Shown: positions 24,247-33,800 of the stretch, piece by piece
Position numbering within the stretch: the first letter of the stretch is position 1
Layout of the letters: every line of letters starts with the position of its first letter
Assembly (NCBI GenBank): GCA_009692585.1
Contig: SHYX01000040.1
Location: 1 to 42,508 of the forward strand
DNA length: 42,508 bases
Origin: Myxococcales bacterium
GTDB taxonomy: Bacteria > Myxococcota > UBA796 > SXON01
Direction: 5' to 3'
Notes under the pieces: generated by a model
What the model saw: only the letters and a program-made list of their open reading frames with translations
Database searches by the model: none
What the model was told of the DNA's origin: nothing
Program-made: the position numbers and the translations under genes

Positions 24247-25111
24247 GCTCCCCCCCGATGTCCTCGACCGCCTGGCCGGTCGGGAATCGGTCACGTTGCA
24301 TGTGGGCCTGATCGGCGCGGTGACCCCCTGCTCCGCCATCGCGGTGCCGTTGCGTGACACGTTGTATGTCTTGTTTCGACCGACGCCGGCCGCTAGCCTG
24401 GTGATGGAGGACTCGGTCGCGACCAGCCTTTCCGCGGCCGCAGACGACGGCAGTTGGAGCATCCTGGTGCGGGGGCGGCTGTTGCCGGGACGCTCGGCCT
24501 TGCTGGACGAACGCCGCAACGAACTGGCTCACTGGGTGCCCGAGGGTGAGGCCTCCACTTGGATGGCGGCCCGCTTCTTCCCGGAATTCCTTGACTATCA
24601 GGTGGAAGGCGAGTCGGGTCGGCGGCGTGCCACGGGGCCGCTTCCGGGCTTCGCGCCCCGCGTACGCTGGCGCATCTACAGCGAACTGGCGTTCGAACCC
24701 TATCAGGCATGGTTCCTCGTTTCCGGGGTGCTCCTCGCCCTGGGCATTCTGGGCATCGCGGACCACGAGCAGCGAACCCCCCCGGTGCTCGTGCTCGGTT
24801 TGTTCGCGGGTCAGTCTGCCTTCGTGGCGGCCCGAGTTTTGTTGGCACCCGTGGATCTCGTCCGCTGGCGCGAGGGGCTGGAAGCCGACCGGTCGCTCGG
24901 CGTGCTCGGGCAGGCCTGGTTGGCGCCGGGAGAGCTTCGCGCCGACGGTCTGAAGCTCGCGGCGGCGTCGGCGCTTTCCTGGGGCCTTCTGCTCCTATTC
25001 GCGGGGAGCGTGGTCGTGGGTCTGGTATCCTTGCTCAGCGGCGCCCCCGTGGCTCTCTTGGCAATGGCGGTGAAGCGACGCGCTCGCGGGCGCAGGGAGG
25101 ATCGCGAGTGA
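24230..25111 (+). CDS. Membrane protein with possible flavin-reductase-like N-terminus
   Basis: 293 residues from GTG at 24230, inside the last codons of ileS. The N-terminal 130 residues (VTLHVGLIGAVTPCSAIAVPL, then DTLYVLFRPTPAASL, then SWSILVRGRLLPG) have the strand pattern of pyridoxamine 5'-phosphate oxidase or flavin reductase split barrels; this is a weak, by-eye similarity. The C-terminal half contains three or four membrane segments (AWFLVSGVLLALGILGIA; PPVLVLGLFAGQSAFVAARVL; SALSWGLLLLFAGSVVVGLVSLL) and ends with an Arg-rich tail. It overlaps the next gene by 4 bases (GTGA). Function unknown; membrane location is the secure part. Confidence 0.6.
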   Translation: MSGETELPPDVLDRLAGRESVTLHVGLIGAVTPCSAIAVPLRDTLYVLFRPTPAASLVMEDSVATSLSAAADDGSWSILVRGRLLPGRSALLDERRNELAHWVPEGEASTWMAARFFPEFLDYQVEGESGRRRATGPLPGFAPRVRWRIYSELAFEPYQAWFLVSGVLLALGILGIADHEQRTPPVLVLGLFAGQSAFVAARVLLAPVDLVRWREGLEADRSLGVLGQAWLAPGELRADGLKLAAASALSWGLLLLFAGSVVVGLVSLLSGAPVALLAMAVKRRARGRREDRE

Positions 25112-26109
25112 ACGTTTGCCTGCGCGGTTCCAGCCCCTCCACCATGGTCGCAGGGATCCTTCTGCTCTCGCGTGCCCGAACGTTCGGTCAGCGAATCAAG
25201 GTGGATATCCTTGGCGATCCAGGCGATATCGTCACCATCCGAGGCCCGGCGGTGCTCCACTCGGCCGCGCTGGCTTCGTGCGGAGTGGGCCGCGAGCTGG
25301 GTAGCGGGGCGCTGGTGGTGGTGCCGGGCCCCGGCACCGCGCCGCTGGCCGTAAGCCTGAGCCCGGATGGGCTTTCAGGCTGGTTCGAAGTGGCGCGTGA
25401 AGGCGATGGAGAGCACCGGGCCACCCGGCAGCTGCTGGCGTTGCTGCGCGATCCCGATCCGGGGTGCCGAGCCTTGGTTCGGCAGGTGCGCGCCGGCTTC
25501 GGGCACCTTGGCGTCGCGCTCGAACCGGCCATCGTGGACTTACTTTTCGGCGCGCCCGTCACGCCGCTCACGCGGATGGCCATCGCTCTTCGGGCGGGTC
25601 GTACACTGACGGGTGAACGCGGGGCACCGGTCACCGCGGCCCTGGCGGGCGTTCTGGCCGACGACGATGTCGGTCCCGACCCCATCGGTACCCTTGCGCG
25701 CCTGATCCCCTCCGTTCGGGAGCCGCTGGTGGCCCTCCGCGGCTACGCCTTCGGCAGCGGCGCTTCGGATCTTTCTTTCGCCCTCGACGAACTCCTGGGA
25801 CACTTCGGACTCTTGCCCGTCGGAAGCATCCTCCCGCCGCTCGATCCTGCCTCGGATGCCGTGGCGGTCGGCCTCGGTCGGGCGCTCGGCGCGACCCACG
25901 GGGAGGATCAGGCCCAGGTGCCGCTGATGGAAACGTACCGCTTCCTAGGTGGTGGATTCGTGAGCCGAAGCGAATGGGTGGTCGACCTTCCCGCGGATTC
26001 GCCGCCCAGCGAGCGTATGGCGAGGTGGCGCTGGTTCGCCACCCAGGTGGCGGAGGCGGCTGCGCGGGTGGACCGGATCTGGCGGGATCTCGTCGATCCG
26101 CCGATGTGA
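25108..26109 (+). CDS. Protein of unknown function
   Basis: 333 residues from GTG at 25108, overlapping the previous stop codon. Glycine- and alanine-rich with mixed strands at the N-terminus (SRARTFGQRIKVDILG, VVVPGPGTAPLAVSLS) and helices later (RWFATQVAEAAARVDRIW). No signal peptide or membrane segment is evident and no family was recognised. The KptA-Nudix gene follows after about 70 bases. Tight coupling to the membrane protein before it suggests the two act together, which is inference. Confidence 0.55.
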   Translation: MNVCLRGSSPSTMVAGILLLSRARTFGQRIKVDILGDPGDIVTIRGPAVLHSAALASCGVGRELGSGALVVVPGPGTAPLAVSLSPDGLSGWFEVAREGDGEHRATRQLLALLRDPDPGCRALVRQVRAGFGHLGVALEPAIVDLLFGAPVTPLTRMAIALRAGRTLTGERGAPVTAALAGVLADDDVGPDPIGTLARLIPSVREPLVALRGYAFGSGASDLSFALDELLGHFGLLPVGSILPPLDPASDAVAVGLGRALGATHGEDQAQVPLMETYRFLGGGFVSRSEWVVDLPADSPPSERMARWRWFATQVAEAAARVDRIWRDLVDPPM

Positions 26110-26125
26110 ACACGGGGGCTTCGCC

Positions 26126-26155
26126 TTGACATCGGCTGGGCAAGTCGCGCATCCT
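26126..26155 (+). promoter_or_regulatory. Possible promoter before the KptA-Nudix gene
   Basis: A consensus -35 hexamer TTGACA lies at 26126-26131. The best -10-like hexamer is CATCCT at 26150-26155 with an 18-base spacer. This is the only notable promoter-like element in the otherwise tight plus-strand run, about 25 bases before the predicted start. The -10 is weak, so the call is tentative. Confidence 0.3.
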
Positions 26156-26180
26156 GACAGCCTTGGCGCAAGGAGCCCCG

Positions 26181-27206
26181 GTGGCGGGCCTCGATCTGAT
26201 TCGGCTCAGCAAGACGATTCACTACCTGTTGCGTCACCCCGACCCGAGCGGTCTGGTGGCCGACGGGGACGGATGGTTTTGCCTGGACGAAGTGGCGCGT
26301 GCCCTGTCGCGGACGATCCGGCGCCCCGTATCGGCCGACGATGTGGAGGGCTCCAGCCGGTGCTTTGTCGGGGGACGTATCGAGTGCGCGGAGGGAAAGA
26401 TTCGCGTCGGCAGCGTCGGACCGATGGAGCGATATTCTGGCCCTGACCTGCTTTTCCATGCGACACCCCGAGGAAGGCTCTCCTTGTACGAGCGCGAGGG
26501 GCAGGTTTGGGCACCGACCGGCGCGGGCGTTCATCTCTCCCGTGCCGAATCGCTGGCGTGGCGGGTGGGCCATCGCACGTTTGTCGACCCGCTGGTGCTC
26601 ATCGTCGATGCGGCGCGGGCCCGGCGCGACGGCGTCACGTTTGAGCGCTCACGCGCTGGCCTTTACCTCTCTTCGGCCATCCCGCTGCGGCACGTCTTGA
26701 ACCTCCGCGAGGGCTACCTGGAGCAGGCGAGCGCGGGAGGCTTCGTCGTCGATTGGTGTACGGGGGTGCCCCGGATCGGACTCATTCAGGTCGCCCGGCG
26801 TCAGGGGTTGACCTGGGAAGTCGCGAAGGGAAAGCTCGAATTCGGAGAGCCGCCTTCTGTGGCTGCCGTCCGCGAGATGCGGGAGGAGATGGGGGTGGAT
26901 GTGCCGGTTCGGGAGGTGCGAACGCTGGGCGCCGTGCGGTACGGCTTCTACACGCGCGAGGGCGCCCCGCGTCTGAAGACGATTTCGCTCTTCCTGATCG
27001 AGCTGGCGGAGCCTTTCGAGGACTTCAAGCCCCTCGCGGAGGAAGGCATCGCAGCGGCGCGGTGGTTCGGACTCGCAGAGGCGTTGCAAGTGCTTTCGCA
27101 CCCCAGCCTCCGCTCGGTCGTCGGTCGTCTGGTCGGTTTGCTCGACAAGCGTGCCGAGGATCTGGGGTTGCCAGCGACGAACTTCCGGGTCATGAGCGAA
27201 GAATGA
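26181..27206 (+). CDS. KptA/Tpt1-like RNA 2'-phosphotransferase domain fused to a Nudix hydrolase
   Basis: 341 residues from GTG at 26181, chosen because AAGGAG lies 5 bases upstream; TTG at 26163 is in frame but has no such site. Residues 1 to about 175 follow the Tpt1/KptA fold: LSKTIHYLLRHPDPSGLV with R18-H19, DGDGWFCLDEV, KIRVG with R75, LFHATPRG, GVHLS and VDPLVLIVDAARARRDGV. Tpt1 removes a 2'-phosphate from RNA using NAD+, making ADP-ribose cyclic phosphate. Known enzymes use Arg-His-Arg-Arg; here the fourth Arg (in RxHxHL) is Gly, and QGH after R75 is missing. Residues about 190-310 are Nudix, with a perfect box at 217-239 (G217, E223, R231-E232, E235-E236, G238). Coupling by ATGA to the next gene. 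Activity on RNA, NAD+ or another ADP-ribosyl substrate is open. Confidence 0.85.
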   Translation: MAGLDLIRLSKTIHYLLRHPDPSGLVADGDGWFCLDEVARALSRTIRRPVSADDVEGSSRCFVGGRIECAEGKIRVGSVGPMERYSGPDLLFHATPRGRLSLYEREGQVWAPTGAGVHLSRAESLAWRVGHRTFVDPLVLIVDAARARRDGVTFERSRAGLYLSSAIPLRHVLNLREGYLEQASAGGFVVDWCTGVPRIGLIQVARRQGLTWEVAKGKLEFGEPPSVAAVREMREEMGVDVPVREVRTLGAVRYGFYTREGAPRLKTISLFLIELAEPFEDFKPLAEEGIAAARWFGLAEALQVLSHPSLRSVVGRLVGLLDKRAEDLGLPATNFRVMSEE

Positions 27207-27781
27207 ACGCGAAGCTGGAGTTCTTTTTCGACTTCTCCAGTCCGTTCGCCTACCTCGCGGCGAGCCAGGTCGTGGGCCTCTCCCGCCGCACCGGAGCCGA
27301 GCTTGTGTTGCGGCCGCTCCTTTTGGGGGCGCTTTTCCGGGACCTGGGCACGGTCGATGTTCCCATCCTGGGGATGTCGGAGTTGAAGCGCCAATCCACG
27401 CTCGTCGATCTGGGTCGTTGGGCGCGCTGGTGGGGAGTGCCCCTGGAGTGGCCGGCAGGCTTCCCCCTTCGGACCGTGCTTCCGCTGCGCATTTTTCTTG
27501 GATCGCCCACCGCGGAACGGATGAACCGCATCTTTGCCGCGGCGTGGGGACGTGGCGAGGACATCTCACGGCCGGGCGTGCTGGCGGCGCTCGGCGTCAC
27601 GGCGGCGGAGCTGGCTTCGGCATCCGAACAGAGGGAACCCCTGGTGGCGGCCACCGCGTATGCGCGGGACAGCGGGGTGTTTGGCGTTCCCTCCTTTCGC
27701 GTGAATGAAGGTGCGCTGTTCTGGGGGCAGGACCGCCTTGACATGGTGGAGCGGGCGTGTCGGGGGGAACGGGTGGAGTAG
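27203..27781 (+). CDS. DsbA-fold isomerase, 2-hydroxychromene-2-carboxylate isomerase-like
   Basis: 192 residues, ATG overlapping the previous stop (ATGA). FFFDFSSPFAYLA at the N-terminus matches the thioredoxin-like kappa-GST/NahD group, where the active residue is a Ser rather than the CxxC of DsbA (Ser13 here). The C-terminal GVFGVPSFRVNEGALFWGQDRL is the family's cis-proline loop and binding segment. Such enzymes use glutathione as cofactor, and their cellular substrates are often unknown outside naphthalene degradation. No aromatic degradation genes are nearby, so the substrate is not predicted. Co-translation with the KptA-Nudix protein is seen in the sequence; a joint pathway is inference. 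Confidence 0.82.
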   Translation: MNAKLEFFFDFSSPFAYLAASQVVGLSRRTGAELVLRPLLLGALFRDLGTVDVPILGMSELKRQSTLVDLGRWARWWGVPLEWPAGFPLRTVLPLRIFLGSPTAERMNRIFAAAWGRGEDISRPGVLAALGVTAAELASASEQREPLVAATAYARDSGVFGVPSFRVNEGALFWGQDRLDMVERACRGERVE

Positions 27782-27902
27782 GCAAAGCATCGTAGTTACC
27801 TGTCCTGGTCTGGACGACCCGCTCCACGCGTGGGTGTGTGGGAACCTGCGTGACCACGTCAAACGCGTTCGCCGCCCGACGCGGGTGTGCTTACACTCCC
27901 GT

Positions 27903-27931
27903 CTGCCGCGCACCACGAACCCGTGCGGCAG
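27903..27931 (+). promoter_or_regulatory. Inverted repeat in the leader of the SPFH gene
   Basis: CTGCCGCGCAC and GTGCGGCAG flank a short loop (CACGAACCC) about 12 bases before the SPFH start codon and just upstream of its AGGGG ribosome binding site. It may be a transcript hairpin affecting initiation or a protein-binding palindrome. The left arm has two extra bases. Role unproven. Confidence 0.3.
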
Positions 27932-27943
27932 CAGGGGCTTGTC

Positions 27944-29074
27944 ATGGGCTTGTGGGACAGCATCAAGAATCACGCCGGCGCGCAATTCCTCGATGTGTTG
28001 GAATGGACCGACGATAGCCGCGACACCCTGGTGTATCGATTCCCTACCTTTCAGAAGGCGATTCAGGATGGGGGAACGCTTGTCGTTCGCGAGGCCCAGG
28101 CGGCCGTTTTCGTTTCGGAGGGCAAGCTCAGCGACGTGTTCGGTCCGGGCACCCACGAGATCAGCACGCGAACGAAGTCGATCGCCTCGTTCTTCGAGAG
28201 CATCAAGTACGGCTTCAACATGCCCTACAAGGGCGAGGTGTACTTCGTCTCCACTCGCCAGGTGTTGGATCAGAAGTGGGGGACCGGCAACCCGATTCCC
28301 ATCCGCGACGCCGACCTCGGGGTCGTGCGGATCCGCGCGTTCGGCAACTTCTCCTTCCGGGTCAGCGATCCCACCGTGTTCATGCGCGAGATCGTCGGCA
28401 CGGCTGGCCTGCTTGGCACAGAGGCCATCACGGGTCAACTGAAGCGCAAGCTGGTGAGCGCCCTGGCGGACACCTTGGGTGAATCCAAGATCCCCCTGCT
28501 CGATCTCGCCGCCCACTACATGGACTTCGGCGATGCGTTGCGCCAGCGCATGACTGGCTGGTTCGAAGCCAATTATGGCGTCGCCATCACCGATTTTGTC
28601 GTGGAAAATATCTCCGTGCCCCCGGAAGTCGAGAAGATGATGGACAAGCGCAGCTCGATGGCGCTGGCGGGCGACATGAACACGTTCACCCAGTTTCAGG
28701 CGGCGAATGCCATGGAAGAATCGGCCAAGCGTCCCGGCGGCGGCGGTGGGTTCATGGATGCCGGGCTCGGTCTGGCGATGGGTGGCGCCATGGGCAATGC
28801 TCTGGGGCGGCAGTCCGCGCCCGGTGCGTTTTCACCGCAGATGGGGCTCACTGGGGCGGCTCCTCCTCCGCTTCCGGGTGCCGCTTCCTACCACTACGCC
28901 GGTCCAGATGGCGTAAGTGTTGTGCTTTCAGTATCTGATATCGCCATCCGGGTGCGGGCGCAGCCGGGCCGCCACCTGGTCTGGAAGGAAGGCATGCCGG
29001 GCTGGGTAGAGGCGGTCTCGGTTGCGGAGATCGCGGCTGGGCTGGCCCCGGCCGTGCCCCCGCCGCTTCCTTAG
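27944..29074 (+). CDS. SPFH-domain protein with C-terminal GYF_2-like domain
   Basis: 376 residues from ATG at 27944, with AGGGG about 7 bases upstream; the frame extends to 27887 without a better start. Residues about 30-270 match the bacterial SPFH/'virion core protein-like' group: SRDTLVYRFP, GTLVVREAQAAVFVSEGKL, FGPGTHEIST, FGNFSFRVSDP and the helical end DKRSSMALAGDMNTFTQFQ. A Gly/Met-rich linker follows. The last 55 residues (YHYAGPDGVSVVLSVSD, then LVWKEGMPGWVEA) are a GYF_2 domain, which binds proline-rich partners. Proteins of this group form homo-oligomers linked to membrane or stress functions. The gene ends 5 bases from the convergent aspS. Confidence 0.85.
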   Translation: MGLWDSIKNHAGAQFLDVLEWTDDSRDTLVYRFPTFQKAIQDGGTLVVREAQAAVFVSEGKLSDVFGPGTHEISTRTKSIASFFESIKYGFNMPYKGEVYFVSTRQVLDQKWGTGNPIPIRDADLGVVRIRAFGNFSFRVSDPTVFMREIVGTAGLLGTEAITGQLKRKLVSALADTLGESKIPLLDLAAHYMDFGDALRQRMTGWFEANYGVAITDFVVENISVPPEVEKMMDKRSSMALAGDMNTFTQFQAANAMEESAKRPGGGGGFMDAGLGLAMGGAMGNALGRQSAPGAFSPQMGLTGAAPPPLPGAASYHYAGPDGVSVVLSVSDIAIRVRAQPGRHLVWKEGMPGWVEAVSVAEIAAGLAPAVPPPLP

Positions 29075-29079
29075 GTCGC

Positions 29080-30837
29080 CTACTTGGTGTTCTGAACGTG
29101 CAGCTCGCCAAGCTGCTTGGCGTCGACGGGACTGGGGGCGCCAGACATGAGGTCCTGTGCGCTCGTCGTCTTCGGGAAGGCGATCACGTCGCGGATGTTG
29201 TCGGTGCCGCAGAGCAACATCAGGATGCGGTCGAAGCCGAACGCGAGCCCGCCGTGGGGCGGGGCGCCGTGGCGAAGGGCATCAAGGAGAAAGCCGAACT
29301 TCTGCTGCGCTTCGTCGTCGGTCAGGCCGATGATGGAGAACGCCTTGGCCTGGATGTCGGGGTCGTGGATGCGGATGCTGCCGCCGCCGATCTCGTAGCC
29401 GTTGCACACGATGTCGTAGGCATCCGCGAACATCTCCCCTTCGCGGCCGGTGCCCAGGAGCGGAATATCCTCGGGACGTGGGCTGGTGAAGGGATGGTGG
29501 ACGGCCATCCATCGGCCCGACTCTTCATCCTTCTCGAAGCTGGGAAAGTCGACAACCCACACGAACGAGAATCCGGCGGGGATCAGGCTCAGTTCGCGCG
29601 CAACCACGGGACGCAACTTGCCAAGCCCAGCGTGAACGGCGTTGGCCGGTCCGGCACCGAGCAGCACCAGATCGCCCTCGACCGCGCCACAGGCGGTGGC
29701 GATGCCGGCCAACTCGGCTTCGCTCAGCTTCGACATCGGACCGGTCCAGGGCGCGCCGACCTTGCCGTACAACAGGCCACCGAGGCGGTAGGTCTTCACG
29801 AAGAGGGTCCACGCGTCGAGCTGCTTGCGACTCACGGTCGTGCCGCCGCCCTTCACGACCATCCCCTTCGCGATGCCGCCCGCGTCGAGCAGGCCGCGAA
29901 CCACGGAAAACTCGGTAGCCCGGAGCAGCTCGGTGACCGTGGTGTGCTCCATGCCGAAGCGCGTGTCCGGCGCATCCACCCCGAAGCGGGCGATGGCGTC
30001 GGTGTAGGAGAGGATGGGGATCTCGGGGACTTCGTGGCCGCCGATTTCCTTCCACATCGTCTTGACCACGCCGGTCGCCAGCTCCATCACGAGCTCGCGG
30101 GTGGCGAAGCTCATCTCGATGTCGATCTGGGTGAACTCGGGCTGGCGGTCGGCGCGCAGGTCCTCGTCGCGGAAGCACTTCACGATCTGGAAGTACCGGT
30201 CCATGCCGGCGACCATCAGGATCTGCTTGAAGATCTGCGGGCTTTGCGGAAGCGCGTACCACTCGCCGGGGTGAACGCGGCTCGGCACCAGGTAGTCGCG
30301 AGCACCCTCGGGGGTGGCCTTCGTGAGGATCGGGGTTTCGACTTCGACAAAGCCTTCTTTGTCCATGAAGGAGCGCACGGCCATCGCGGCCCGGTGCCGT
30401 GCGATGAGGTTCTTCTGCACCTCAGGCCGCCGCAGGTCAAGGTAGCGGTACTGAAGGCGTAGATCCTCGTTGGCCGAGATGTGGCCTTCGATGGTGAACG
30501 GCAGGGGCGGGGTGCGCGAAAGCACCGTGACACGCGTGGCCACCACCTCCACCAAGCCTGTCGTGAGCTTCGCGTTGGGGCTGGCGCGCAACGCGACGAC
30601 GCCTTCCACTTCGACGACGTATTCGAGATGGACGCCCGCCGCTGTCTGGCGAACGGACTCCGGCGAGCGTTCATCGGCGACGATCTGGATGATTCCGTGG
30701 CGGTCCCGTAGGTTCACGAACACGACGCCGCCCATGTCACGGGCGTTGTGGGCCCAGCCCTGGACCACCACGGCCAGACCCGTGTGTTCAGGGCGAAGCT
30801 CCCCGCAGGTGTGGGTACGACGGGCGTTCTTCAGCAT
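29080..30837 (-). CDS. aspS: Aspartyl-tRNA synthetase
   Basis: 585 residues, ATG at 30837 with AGGAG 6 bases upstream. It is a bacterial-type class II synthetase. An N-terminal anticodon-binding OB fold (VVVQGWAHNARDMGGVVFVNLRDRHGIIQIV) leads to the catalytic domain (YRYLDLRRPEVQKNLIARH, QSPQIFKQILMVAGMDRYFQI, RDEDLRADRQPEFTQID). The bacterial GAD insertion follows, then motif 3 near the C-terminus (PHGGLAFGFDRILMLL) and FPKTTSAQDLMSGAP. It charges tRNA-Asp in the cytoplasm. Whether it also charges tRNA-Asn cannot be decided from motifs seen here. It lies 41 bases after the MopE-repeat gene on the same strand and may share its transcript. The plus-strand ORFs across it are shadows. Confidence 0.97.
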   Translation of the reverse strand: MLKNARRTHTCGELRPEHTGLAVVVQGWAHNARDMGGVVFVNLRDRHGIIQIVADERSPESVRQTAAGVHLEYVVEVEGVVALRASPNAKLTTGLVEVVATRVTVLSRTPPLPFTIEGHISANEDLRLQYRYLDLRRPEVQKNLIARHRAAMAVRSFMDKEGFVEVETPILTKATPEGARDYLVPSRVHPGEWYALPQSPQIFKQILMVAGMDRYFQIVKCFRDEDLRADRQPEFTQIDIEMSFATRELVMELATGVVKTMWKEIGGHEVPEIPILSYTDAIARFGVDAPDTRFGMEHTTVTELLRATEFSVVRGLLDAGGIAKGMVVKGGGTTVSRKQLDAWTLFVKTYRLGGLLYGKVGAPWTGPMSKLSEAELAGIATACGAVEGDLVLLGAGPANAVHAGLGKLRPVVARELSLIPAGFSFVWVVDFPSFEKDEESGRWMAVHHPFTSPRPEDIPLLGTGREGEMFADAYDIVCNGYEIGGGSIRIHDPDIQAKAFSIIGLTDDEAQQKFGFLLDALRHGAPPHGGLAFGFDRILMLLCGTDNIRDVIAFPKTTSAQDLMSGAPSPVDAKQLGELHVQNTK

Positions 30838-30878
30838 CGGGGCTCCTGGTCGGCCCGCGCCTAACCCGTGCGGCGGCT

Positions 30879-33800
30879 TCAGTACGCTTCGAGGTTGTCG
30901 TAGCCGGAGCGGCAGTCCGGTTCATCGGCATCCGCCACGCCGTTGATGTCGTTATCGACGCCGTCGTTGCACTGGTAATCTAGGTTGTACCCCGGTGAAT
31001 CGACGGTGCAGTCGAGGCTGGTCTCGGAGTCGATCACCGGGGAGGGGCAGTCGGGGTCGTCGAGGTCGGTCCACCCATCGCAGTCGCCGTCCACGCCGTC
31101 GTTGCAGGTTGTCGCCGGGTCGTTCTCGTCGTCGTCCCGGCTGTCGGTGCAACCCCAATCGTCGCTATCGGCGAGGCCATCGGCGTCGTTGTCGAGGCCG
31201 TCGTTGCACTGGGTGCCGCTGAGACCATCCTGCTCGAACAGATCGGTCGAGGAGGTGCAGGTGGCATCCAGCAGATCGAACCATCCATCCGCGTCGTCGT
31301 CGTCGCCGTTGTCGCACTCGGGGGTGTGGGTCTCGTCCTCATCCATGGCGGAGGCGCAGCCGGGGTCGTCCGCGTCCGTCAGGGTGTCGCTATCGGTATC
31401 CACGCCGTCATTGCAGACAAAGTCGGTGTCCAAACCAAGTTCTTCGCCGAGCCAGGCACAGTCTGGGTCCTCGCTGTCCACCCAGCCGTCCAGATCGTTG
31501 TCGGTCTCATCGGCACAGTCCGGTCCGCCATCGGTGGTGGGGGATTCCAGGTTGTCCCAGGCATCGCCGCAGTCGCCATCGGTCGCGTCGGTCGCGCCAT
31601 CGCCGTCGTTGTCGAGCCCGTCGTGGCACTCGGCGGGGCCCACGGCCCCCCGCTCGGCGGTGGCACTTACGCAGTCCGGGTCGTCGCTGTCGGTCCACCC
31701 ATCGCTGTCGTTGTCGAGGCTGTCGCTGCACACGGCGGCGGGGTCGGTCTCCATGTCGTCGTGGCCATCTTCGCAGCCGGGGTCGTCGGCATCGGCGTAG
31801 CCATCGCCGTCGTCGTCTACGCCATTGTTACAGGCCAACGCCAGGAAGCCTGTGGAATCGCAATCGGGGTCGTCGGCATCGACCCAGCCATCGAGGTCGT
31901 TGTCGGCGAGATCGCCGCAGTCGGTCGAAGCCGATTCCTCGTTGTTGTCCCAACCGTTCTCGCAGTCGGGGTCGTCGGCGTCGCTCAGGCTGTCGCTGTC
32001 GTCGTCGAGTCCGTTGGTGCAGGCGGAAGCCGCATAGCCCGAGCCTTCGCTGGACCCGGCGAGGCAGTCGGGGTCGTCCGCATCGGTCCAGCCATCGCTG
32101 TCGTCGTCGGTGCCATCGGTACAGGAGGCGGAGGCGGGGGACTCGTCGCCATCCTCGGCGTCGTCGCAGTCGAGGTCGTCGGCATCGGCCAGTCCGTCGC
32201 CGTCGTCATCCACACCGTCGTTGCAATCGAGTGTACCCAAGCCCACTTCGTCGCCGAGAGAGGCGCAGTCGGGGTCGGCGGCGTCCAGCCAGCCATCGCC
32301 ATCGTCGTCGCTACCGTTGTCGCAGTCGTCGGGGGTGGTGGATTCGTCGTCGTCCCAGCTTACGGCGCAGCCGTCGTCATCGGCATCGGCCTTGCCGTCG
32401 TGGTCGTCGTCCAGCCCGTTTTCGCATTGGCGAGCGCCGGAGGCATCTTCGTCTCCTGTGCGGAAACAATCGCCGTCCAGGGTGTCGATCCAGCCATCGC
32501 TGTCGTCGTCTTCGCCGTTGTCACAGTCGTCGGCCAGAGGACTCTCCACGCTGTCGGTCGCGGAGACGCAGCCGGCGGTATCGCCCGCGTCGAGCTTGTG
32601 GTTGCCGTCGTTGTCCAGCCCGTCGTTGCATTCACCAGTGCCGAAGCCGGTTTCGTCGGCCCCGGATTCGCAATCGGGATCGAAGGCGTCGGTCCACCCA
32701 TCCGCGTCGCTGTCGAGGCCGTCGAAGCAGCTTCCGGTAGGGTCGGTCTCGTCGCCATCGTTGGCGTTTGCACAGCCGACATCTGTGGTGTCGATCGTGC
32801 CATCGCCGTCGTTGTCGGAGCCGTCGTTACAGGCCACGCCGGAGAAGCCCACCTCGTCGCTACCGAGGTCGCAATCGGGATCTTCGTCGTCGGCCCAGCC
32901 GTCGAGATCGCCATCTGCCCCGTCAGCGCAGTCGCTCGTGGCGCTGTCTTCCAGGGTGTCCGTCGCGGAGGCGCAGTCGGGGTCGTTGGCATCCCGCAGG
33001 CCATCGAGGTCGTCGTCGCTGTCGTTGTTGCAGGGGGCGGGGCCGAAGCCGGACTCGGTGACACCGGCTTCGCAGTCGGGGTCGAGGGCGTCCAACCAGC
33101 CATCGCTGTCGTTGTCGATGCCGTCGTTGCAGTCGGTGATCGGGTCGATCTCGCTGTTGTCCCGACCGTTGAGGCAACCGGGGTCGTCCGCGTCGGCGAG
33201 CCCGTCGGCGTCGTCGTCGGTCCTGTTGTTGCAGGAGTAGGCGCTTGAGGTTGGGCTTTCCGTCGTTCCCGTTGCCGTTGCGCACACCGGATCGTCGGTA
33301 TCGGACCAGCCATCGCCGTCGTCGTCGAGTCCGTTCGCGCAGGCGTAGTCGGTCTCGTAGGCGTCGGTGGCGCTGTCGCAGTCGGGGTCGTCGGCGTCGA
33401 TGGCGCCATCGGTCGTGGTTTCGTTGTCGAGGCCGTCGTTGCATTCGGTGACGCCGAAGAAAAGCTCGGTGGTTCCCGTTGTGCAGTCTGGATCCTCCTC
33501 GTCGAGCCAGCCGTCTGCGTCTTCGTCGATGCCGTTTTCGCAATCGCTGGCCTCGGCCACGTCGGTGGCGAGGGTGCAGAGGGCATCCCCGGCGTCGAAG
33601 GTCAGATCCGAGTCGTTGTCGAGGCCGTCGTTGCATTCGCCCGATCCGTAGCCGAGCTCCTCGATTCCAGAGGCGCAATCCGGGTCGCCGGCATCCGCCC
33701 AGCCATCCCCATCATTGTCGGCCCCATCGTTGCAGGCGTCGGTCTCGTCGTCTTCCGTTGCATCGGCGCAGGCGCTGTCGTTGCGGTCTTTCTGGCCGTC

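Noticed and set aside
29098..30462. A 454-codon plus-strand frame over aspS
   Set aside because: Shadow of the AspRS gene; Gly/Val/His-rich with no family features.
31326..33248. A 640-codon open frame on the plus strand (and several shorter ones) across the MopE-repeat gene
   Set aside because: It is antisense to the Cys/Asp repeats. The GAC/GAC-like codons of the real gene leave the opposite strand without stops and give a low-complexity Val/Gly/Ile-rich product with no ribosome binding site or homology.
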